Source: Acidobacteriota bacterium (GTDB lineage Bacteria; Acidobacteriota; Terriglobia; Acidiferrales; UBA7541). From it: a stretch of DNA of 6,127 bases. How positions within the stretch are numbered: the first letter of the stretch is position 1; every line of letters starts with the position of its first letter. Made by a program: the position numbers and the translations under genes. The notes beneath the pieces were generated by a model. The model was given only the letters and a program-made list of their open reading frames with translations, searched no databases and was not told the origin of the DNA. Below, piece after piece: positions 1 through 3,957 of the stretch. The stretch spans positions 6,756-12,882 of the forward strand of contig PLZZ01000170.1 in the NCBI GenBank assembly GCA_003153585.1, read 5' to 3'.

Positions 1-209
1 CGGCCGGCCGCCGCTTTTTGCGCGACGGCCACTTCCACCACGGGTTTCTGGTTGCGGAAAGCGAAGACCGCGCCGGTCACGATTACAATTACACCGATCA
101 GCGCAGCGACAATCCCGAAAATCTTGCCGGTCTTGCGGCCTTTGCGCTGGCCCTCATTAATCCGCAAGGAACCCAGGTCGTGTTTTGGCGAATCTTCCAG
201 AGTTGCCAT
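1..209 (-). CDS. Efflux periplasmic adaptor (HlyD/MacA-like membrane fusion protein), N-terminal fragment
   Basis: The reading frame opens at an ATG (209-207) and is still open at the left edge, so only about 70 N-terminal residues are visible. What is seen: a charged, hydrophilic N-terminus of about 28 residues (MATLEDSPKHDLGSLRI...), then a basic stretch and one hydrophobic segment at about residues 29-51, then the start of a periplasmic part (KPVVEVAVAQKAAAGR). There is no signal-peptidase site or lipobox, so the protein would be anchored in the inner membrane by this helix. In the family, such adaptors link an RND or ABC pump in the inner membrane to an outer-membrane channel. The diagnostic lipoyl and beta-barrel domains lie outside the window, so the assignment rests on the N-terminal pattern and remembered similarity to acidobacterial adaptors. 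It could be another single-pass membrane protein. An AGGAG lies 11 nt upstream. It follows dcd on the same strand after 215 nt, probably with its own promoter. Confidence 0.62.
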   Translation of the reverse strand, partial: MATLEDSPKHDLGSLRINEGQRKGRKTGKIFGIVAALIGVIVIVTGAVFAFRNQKPVVEVAVAQKAAAG

Positions 210-220
210 CGGGACCCGTT

Positions 221-225
221 CTCCT
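221..225 (-). promoter_or_regulatory. Ribosome binding site of the adaptor gene
   Basis: On the minus strand the sequence reads AGGAG, then 11 nt, then ATG at 209-207. The spacing is somewhat long, but the match to the anti-Shine-Dalgarno sequence is good. No other ATG, GTG or TTG in this frame lies between the AGGAG and the ATG, so the site fixes the start. Confidence 0.6.
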
Positions 226-397
226 AAAGTGCGAGAGCCATACTGTGTCCTACGTACCGACTGCGCGAAAAATTACCGAGCGCGTCCGAGCATAAAGCCG
301 GGGACTTCGAGCGATTGATACATTGTAACGTGCTCTGCAGGTTTTCGGGCCGCTCAAACGAAGCAGCCGATTCTGGAGTATTTCGCGGCCAGCTAAA

Positions 398-421
398 GCC
401 ACGGCATCAAACTGCCGCGGC
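398..421 (-). terminator. Hairpin just after dcd, probable weak intrinsic terminator
   Basis: Three bases past the dcd TAG, the minus-strand RNA can form a 9-bp stem: GCCGCGGCA pairs with TGCCGTGGC around a six-base loop (GTTTGA). One pair is a G-U wobble. On the plus strand the same position is an A-C mismatch, so the stem is intact only in the dcd-sense direction. The stem is followed by TTTAGC, a short U tract. A termination or 3'-end-protecting role for the dcd transcript fits. The short U run makes it weak. Confidence 0.5.
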
Positions 422-424
422 CGG

Positions 425-979
425 CTAAATTTTCGGAAGGACAATTCCCTGCTGCGCTTGGTATTTCCCCTTCTTGTCCTTGTACGAGACTTCGCATTGT
501 TCGTCGGATTCGAAGAAGATTACCTGGCAGAGGCCTTCGTTCCCGTAGATGCGCGCGGGAAGCGGAGTGGTATTGCTGATTTCCAGCGTCACGAAACCCT
601 CCCACTCAGGCTCGAAGGGCGTGACGTTCACGATAATTCCGCAGCGCGCATACGTGGATTTGCCCACACAGAGAGTCAGCACGTTTCGCGGAATGCGAAA
701 ATATTCCACGGAGCGTCCGAGCGCAAAGGAATTCGGCGGGACAATACAAACGTCGCCTTTGAATTCGACGAAAGATTTTGAGTCAAAATTTTTGGGATCG
801 ACGATGCTGGAATTCACGTTGGTAAAAATCCGGAATTCATCGGCGACGCGCATATCGTAGCCATAGGACGAAACGCCGTAGCTGATCACGCCGTCGCGCA
901 CCTGCCGATCCTCATACGGCTCGATCATTTTGTGCTCGCGCGCCATCTTGCGAATCCATTTGTCAGACTTCACCGACAT
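425..979 (-). CDS. dcd: dCTP deaminase
   Basis: This cytosolic enzyme deaminates dCTP to dUTP, which dUTPase then turns into dUMP, the precursor of dTMP. The protein is 184 residues, close to the 185-195 usual for bacterial Dcd, and appears complete. It belongs to the trimeric dUTPase-like fold. Seen in order: an N-terminal [12 protein letters not shown] segment typical of the shorter Dcd group, [18 protein letters not shown] at about 32-49, the nucleotide-binding [10 protein letters not shown] at 106-115 (S108 and R112 match the conserved Ser and Arg), [13 protein letters not shown] at 130-142 with the catalytic glutamate at E133, and the C-terminal [12 protein letters not shown] at 171-182 that closes over the nucleotide. 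Similar family members occur as monofunctional deaminases; the sequence alone does not exclude bifunctional dUTP-forming and dUTP-hydrolysing activity. The ATG at 979-977 is supported by GGAGG five bases upstream. It is transcribed divergently from the HU gene and is followed by a hairpin, which suggests a single-gene unit. Confidence 0.96.
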   Translation of the reverse strand: MSVKSDKWIRKMAREHKMIEPYEDRQVRDGVISYGVSSYGYDMRVADEFRIFTNVNSSIVDPKNFDSKSFVEFKGDVCIVPPNSFALGRSVEYFRIPRNVLTLCVGKSTYARCGIIVNVTPFEPEWEGFVTLEISNTTPLPARIYGNEGLCQVIFFESDEQCEVSYKDKKGKYQAQQGIVLPKI

Positions 980-984
980 CGAAT

Positions 985-989
985 CCTCC
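985..989 (-). promoter_or_regulatory. Ribosome binding site of dcd
   Basis: The minus strand reads TGGAGG followed by ATTCG and ATG. A consensus GGAGG at five-base spacing is strong support for the chosen dcd start. Confidence 0.8.
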
Positions 990-1037
990 AGACCAGTGTG
1001 GCAATTTCTTCGGCCAAAAACTTACAGGAAAAGCTGA

Positions 1038-1066
1038 AATGTTTCGGCGAACTTCGCCCGGCTCAA
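1038..1066 (-). promoter_or_regulatory. Candidate dcd promoter with a palindrome in its spacer
   Basis: On the minus strand a -35-like TTGAGC (plus 1066-1061, 4 of 6 to TTGACA) and a weak -10-like AACATT (plus 1043-1038, 3 of 6) stand 17 bp apart. This would place the dcd start of transcription near 1031, with a leader of about 50 nt. The palindrome GGCGAA-C-TTCGCC (1046-1058) is centred at 1052, exactly the middle of the spacer, where a repressor could block RNA polymerase. The boxes are poor, so the promoter call is tentative; the palindrome itself is certain. Confidence 0.3.
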
Positions 1067-1101
1067 AAGCGAGTTGCGCAGTTTATTACACGCCACGGCG
1101 C

Positions 1102-1130
1102 TTGACAACCTGCAAACCCATGTCTAGCAT
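1102..1130 (+). promoter_or_regulatory. Sigma70-type promoter of the HU gene
   Basis: A perfect -35 TTGACA (1102-1107) is followed after exactly 17 bp by TAGCAT (1125-1130), which matches 4 of 6 of the -10 consensus. Transcription should begin near 1137, giving a leader of about 20 nt before the GTG start at 1158. An A+T-rich patch (GTTTATTA, 1081-1088) upstream could act as a weak UP element. This is the best promoter in the window, as expected for an abundant nucleoid protein. Confidence 0.72.
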
Positions 1131-1146
1131 AGGCTTCCGTTGAAGC

Positions 1147-1152
1147 GGGAGG
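1147..1152 (+). promoter_or_regulatory. Ribosome binding site that decides the HU start codon
   Basis: GGGAGG ends five bases before the GTG at 1158. It lies downstream of the in-frame TTG at 1140, so it can serve only the GTG. With the promoter predicting transcription from about 1137, the TTG would have almost no leader. The protein therefore starts MIKLDIVNAI, as HU-family members commonly do. Confidence 0.75.
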
Positions 1153-1157
1153 GCCGT

Positions 1158-1457
1158 GTGATCAAGCTCGACATCGTGAACGCTATCGTACAGAAAACAA
1201 ATGTCACTCGAACGAAAGCCGAGCAGGCGGTGGAAACCGTCTTCGAAGCCATGAAGAATGCGCTCGGGCGTGGAGAACGCATCGAGCTTCGCCGCTTCGG
1301 CGTATTCAACGTGAAGCCGCGCAAGACCGGCATCGGCCGCAACCCGCGCACGGGGCAACAGGTTAGCATCCCGCCGGGGAAAGCCGTGCGATTTAAGCCG
1401 GGCAAGGAACTTCAGACGCTTCCAGCCCCGTCTCCGGCTCCTGCTCCCAAGTCCTGA
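1158..1457 (+). CDS. HU/IHF-family nucleoid DNA-binding protein
   Basis: This is a small dimeric histone-like protein that bends and compacts DNA in the nucleoid. From the GTG start it is 99 residues, slightly longer than the usual 90-95. Seen in order: an N-terminal helical dimerisation part (MIKLDIVNAIVQKTNVTRTKA), the second helix ending around residue 37, the conserved RRFGVFNV at 45-52, the DNA-binding arm with RNPRTG at 61-66 (P63 matches the proline that intercalates between base pairs), and PPGKAVRFKPGKEL at 72-85. After the normal end of the fold comes an extra tail of about 12 residues rich in Pro and Ala (PAPSPAPAPKS). Whether it acts as HU or as an IHF-like subunit cannot be told from the sequence, so no symbol is given. 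It has its own strong promoter and a candidate terminator after it, so it is probably transcribed alone. Confidence 0.94.
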   Translation: MIKLDIVNAIVQKTNVTRTKAEQAVETVFEAMKNALGRGERIELRRFGVFNVKPRKTGIGRNPRTGQQVSIPPGKAVRFKPGKELQTLPAPSPAPAPKS

Positions 1458-1488
1458 TCGAGACGTTACTGCGGCATGCTGACGCTTT

Positions 1489-1513
1489 AGCGGCAGGCGA
1501 CGAACCGCTTTTT
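1489..1513 (+). terminator. Candidate intrinsic terminator after the HU gene
   Basis: AGCGG (1489-1493) pairs with CCGCT (1505-1509) around an 11-base loop, and five T bases (1509-1513) follow, the first shared with the stem. The stem is short and the loop large, so termination would be partial at best. It sits 31 bases after the HU stop and just before the protease gene, where a terminator would be expected if the two genes are separate units. Confidence 0.35.
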
Positions 1514-1535
1514 CGATGCTAGACATCTAATCCTC

Positions 1536-2531
1536 ATGGATCAAGCTCCCGGCAACGGCCACGCGCGCATTCCCGTCGAAATTCTCGATCTAGGTTATCC
1601 GCAGGTAATTGAGTTGCCTCCGCCGCCTGCGGTTCGGCGACGCCGGAATGTGTGGCCGGCGTTGATACTTTTTTTAGTGACGCTTGTTTCCACCTTGGCT
1701 GTGGGATCGGAATTTGCGCTGTCATACTCGCACAATGTGGAGCCGTATTCCGGCGATGAAAATCCGTTCGCAGTGATCGTGGCACCTCTCGAGCATCCGC
1801 AACTGCTTTTGCTGGGGATTCCCTTCTCGTTCACGCTTCTCGGTTTTCTGATGGCGCACGAGATGGGCCATTTCGTGGCCTGCAAGATTTATGACATTGA
1901 TGTGAGCTATCCCTACTTCCTGCCGTCCCCATTTCTTTTTGGCACCTTCGGCGCATTTTTGCGAATACGTTCGCCCATTACGACTCGGCGTGCGCTGTTT
2001 GATATCGGGATTGCGGGGCCCATCGCCGGCTTTCTTGTAGCGGTACCGCTATTGGCGTATGGGATTGCGATATCGAAGATTGTGCCGGGAGCACAACAGA
2101 ATGCCGATATCTTCTTCGGCAATCCTCCGCTCATGCGAATTTTCATCGGATTGTTTCATCCCGGTGCGGATCCCTCATCGCTTTTGCTCCATCCCGTAGC
2201 GCGGGCTGCGTGGTTTGGATTGTTTGCCACTGCGCTTAACTTGCTGCCGGTATGGCAGCTGGACGGCGGACACATTCTCTACAGCCTGGCGAGCAAGAAG
2301 CACAAAGAGTTTTCACTGGTTGTCTCGCTGGCGCTTGTCGCGTTGGGAATTTATTGCTGGCACGGATGGGCGCTTTGGGGAATCGTTTTGCTGGTGCTGT
2401 CCCTGCGGTTCCGCCATCCGCCGGTATACGACCGCTGGGAACAGCTGAACGCATCACGAAAATTACTGACGATCGTAGCGGTCGCGATTTTCGTTCTATG
2501 CTTCACGCCCTGGCCTGTGAACAACCCCTAG
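1536..2531 (+). CDS. Site-2 protease family intramembrane metalloprotease (peptidase M50, EGY-like)
   Basis: This polytopic membrane protein of 331 residues should cleave other membrane proteins within the bilayer. The zinc site is intact: HEMGH at 108-112 (the HExxH motif, E109 catalytic) and NLLPVWQLDGGHI at 235-247, whose D243 would be the third zinc ligand. The N-terminal 38 residues are hydrophilic and end in RRRR, which suggests a cytoplasmic N-terminus. Hydrophobic segments lie at about 40-62, 87-107, 152-178, 222-238, 258-290 (probably two) and 308-324. No PDZ domain is present, unlike RseP. The blocks SYPYFLPSPFLFGTFGAFLRI and ITTRRALFDIGIAGPIAGFL resemble the group that includes plant chloroplast EGY proteins and cyanobacterial relatives. 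The substrate is unknown: no anti-sigma factor or other obvious target is adjacent. The start lacks a Shine-Dalgarno sequence. The amino acid transporter follows 64 nt later on the same strand, probably in the same transcript. Confidence 0.92.
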   Translation: MDQAPGNGHARIPVEILDLGYPQVIELPPPPAVRRRRNVWPALILFLVTLVSTLAVGSEFALSYSHNVEPYSGDENPFAVIVAPLEHPQLLLLGIPFSFTLLGFLMAHEMGHFVACKIYDIDVSYPYFLPSPFLFGTFGAFLRIRSPITTRRALFDIGIAGPIAGFLVAVPLLAYGIAISKIVPGAQQNADIFFGNPPLMRIFIGLFHPGADPSSLLLHPVARAAWFGLFATALNLLPVWQLDGGHILYSLASKKHKEFSLVVSLALVALGIYCWHGWALWGIVLLVLSLRFRHPPVYDRWEQLNASRKLLTIVAVAIFVLCFTPWPVNNP

Positions 2532-2550
2532 GCTCCGCTCGCAATCTGCA

Positions 2551-2593
2551 CTTCCTTGACCAGCCCGGTGGGAAGGATATGATGCGCGAATAA
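2551..2593 (+). promoter_or_regulatory. Leader before the permease: possible hairpin, Shine-Dalgarno site and four-codon minicistron
   Basis: The only good Shine-Dalgarno sequence before the permease (GGAAGG, 2571-2576) is 19 nt from its ATG, too far to serve it directly. It is instead placed for ATG codons at 2579 and 2582, which open a tiny frame reading Met-Met-Arg-Glu-stop (TAA at 2591-2593). The permease ATG begins two bases after that stop, so termination and re-initiation could couple the two. CTTCC at 2551-2555 can pair with GGAAG at 2571-2575, with an inner ACC/GGT pairing, which would hide the Shine-Dalgarno site. The arrangement is seen directly; its use is inferred. Confidence 0.3.
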
Positions 2594-2595
2594 TA

Positions 2596-3957
2596 ATGCG
2601 CCTTCCTTCCGCTTCTTCGGTTCCTTCGTCCACGGCAACCCTTGCTCGCACGCTCGGGCTGCGCGATTTAACAATGCTGGTGATAGGCGGTGTGATCGGC
2701 TCGGGTATTTTTTTGGTGCCCGGCGCAATTCAACGCCAGGTCGGCGGCTCCGTTGGTTTGGCGATACTGGTCTGGGCCGCCGGCGGACTGTTGTCACTCG
2801 TTGGGGCGCTCACGTACGGCGAACTTGCGGCGATGAAGCCTGAGGCTGGCGGCTTGTATGTTTACATTCGCGATTGTTTCGGCAGGCTGCCGGCGTTTCT
2901 TTACGGATGGACGTTATTTCTGGTTGTGGCAACGGGAGGAATCGCGACGCTGGCGGTAGCCTTCAGCGCCTACCTGGGCAACATTGTGCCACTCACGCCT
3001 TTCACTACAAAACTCGCCGCGATCGCTATGATCGGAGTCATCACCGTCGTCAATATCTACGGCACTCGCGAAAGTTCGGACCTGCAAAACTGGACGACCT
3101 ACATCAAAGTTGCGCTAATTCTCGGCATGAGCGCTGTGCTTCTGTGGCTCGGCCACGGATTTCAGGGTTCTCGAGACATTCTTTGGCCGGCGAGCATCAG
3201 CGGCTCGCTGCTCTCCAACTTCGGGCTAGCGATGATTGCGGCACTGTGGTCCTATGAGGGCTGGCAGTTCGCTTCTTTCAGCGCGGGCGAGGCGGCGCAT
3301 CCTCAGCGCGATTTTCCCCGGGCTTTTTTTTACGGCACGCTTTCGTTAACCGCAATCTACGTCATCGCCGCTGTGTCCTATGTGGCGGCGCTGGGCCCCA
3401 CAGCAGCGGCCCGCTCGGATACGATCGCCGCGACGGCTATGGCGGCAATTCTTGGGCCGACGGCGGCAAAGTTCGTCGCCGTCCTGGTGATGATTTCCAC
3501 TTTCAGCTCGGCGAACAGTATTCAGCTTACGGCTCCTCGTGTTTACTACGCCATGTCGGTGGACGGTTTATTTTTTCGCAGGATGGCCGAAGTGCATCCG
3601 CAATTCCGCACTCCCGCTTTTGCAATTCTAACCGCGGGAATCTGGGCCGCAATTCTTGCGTGTCTGGGGAGTTTTCAGCAACTGTTTACATACGTGATTT
3701 TCACCGGCTGGATTTTCTACGGGCTGGCGGGCGCAAGCATTTTCGTCTACCGCCGGAGAATACCCGGAGCCGATCTTCCCTACCGCGTGCCGGGATATCC
3801 CTGGACGCCCGCCATTTTCGTGCTGGCTACAGCGGCGCTGGTGGTGAACGCGATTTTCTCGCGACCTACTGGAGCAGTCGCTGGATTATGCGTCGTTTTC
3901 GCCGGGGTGCCGGCTTACTTAATCTGGCGCACACGCGGAGCGAAGAATAGGGCTTAG
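2596..3957 (+). CDS. Amino acid permease of the APC superfamily (LAT/SteT-like group)
   Basis: This is an inner-membrane transporter of 453 residues, the usual length for a 12-helix APC protein. In the family these move amino acids by proton symport or by exchange. Seen in order: the broken first helix with VIGGVIGSGIFLVPGA at 29-44 (the unwound GxGSG substrate-binding part), YGELAAMKPEAGGLYVYIRDCFGRLPAF at 74-101 (the long conserved block after helix 2), the helix-6 region ALWSYEGWQFASFSAGEAAHPQRDFPRA at 216-243, PRVYYAMSVDGLFF at 314-327 and HPQFRTPAFAI at 334-344, and the late PYRVPGYPW at 395-403. These blocks resemble the L-type group that includes the B. subtilis Ser/Thr exchanger SteT. 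Substrate and mode cannot be read from the sequence. The ATG at 2596 is the first start codon after the in-frame stop at 2557. It probably shares a transcript with the protease, and its last four bases overlap the end of priA. Confidence 0.92.
   Translation: MRLPSASSVPSSTATLARTLGLRDLTMLVIGGVIGSGIFLVPGAIQRQVGGSVGLAILVWAAGGLLSLVGALTYGELAAMKPEAGGLYVYIRDCFGRLPAFLYGWTLFLVVATGGIATLAVAFSAYLGNIVPLTPFTTKLAAIAMIGVITVVNIYGTRESSDLQNWTTYIKVALILGMSAVLLWLGHGFQGSRDILWPASISGSLLSNFGLAMIAALWSYEGWQFASFSAGEAAHPQRDFPRAFFYGTLSLTAIYVIAAVSYVAALGPTAAARSDTIAATAMAAILGPTAAKFVAVLVMISTFSSANSIQLTAPRVYYAMSVDGLFFRRMAEVHPQFRTPAFAILTAGIWAAILACLGSFQQLFTYVIFTGWIFYGLAGASIFVYRRRIPGADLPYRVPGYPWTPAIFVLATAALVVNAIFSRPTGAVAGLCVVFAGVPAYLIWRTRGAKNRA
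3954..3957. other. Convergent stop-codon overlap between permease and priA
   Basis: The four bases TTAG hold both stop codons: TAG of the permease on the plus strand (3955-3957) and TAA of priA on the minus strand (3956-3954). I see no hairpin followed by a T run just past either gene end, so each transcript probably extends into the opposite gene. Confidence 0.9.

Noticed and set aside
273..323. Minus-strand frame of 16 codons between dcd and the adaptor gene, ending in TAA followed by a T run
   Set aside because: No Shine-Dalgarno precedes its ATG and it is short enough to arise by chance. Conservation in relatives would be needed to revive it.
322..327. TACAAT on the minus strand as a -10 box for the adaptor gene
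   Set aside because: It matches 5 of 6 of the consensus, but no -35-like hexamer stands 16-18 bp upstream, so I do not list it as a promoter.
348..390. GGCCGC and GCGGCC inverted repeat between dcd and the adaptor gene
   Set aside because: Only six base pairs with a 31-base loop that does not fold further and no T run; likely chance in a G+C-rich stretch.
250..444. 64-residue minus-strand open frame spanning the dcd-adaptor gap
   Set aside because: It overlaps the end of dcd, has no ribosome binding site and no recognisable protein pattern.
1140..1157. TTG at 1140 as the start of the HU gene, adding six residues
   Set aside because: It would lie only about three bases after the predicted transcription start and before the Shine-Dalgarno site. 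GGGAGG fits the GTG at 1158, which gives the usual HU N-terminus.
1086..1526. 146-residue open frame antisense to the HU gene
   Set aside because: It is Arg- and Leu-rich with no recognisable motif and mirrors a well-supported gene; typical high-G+C antisense shadow.
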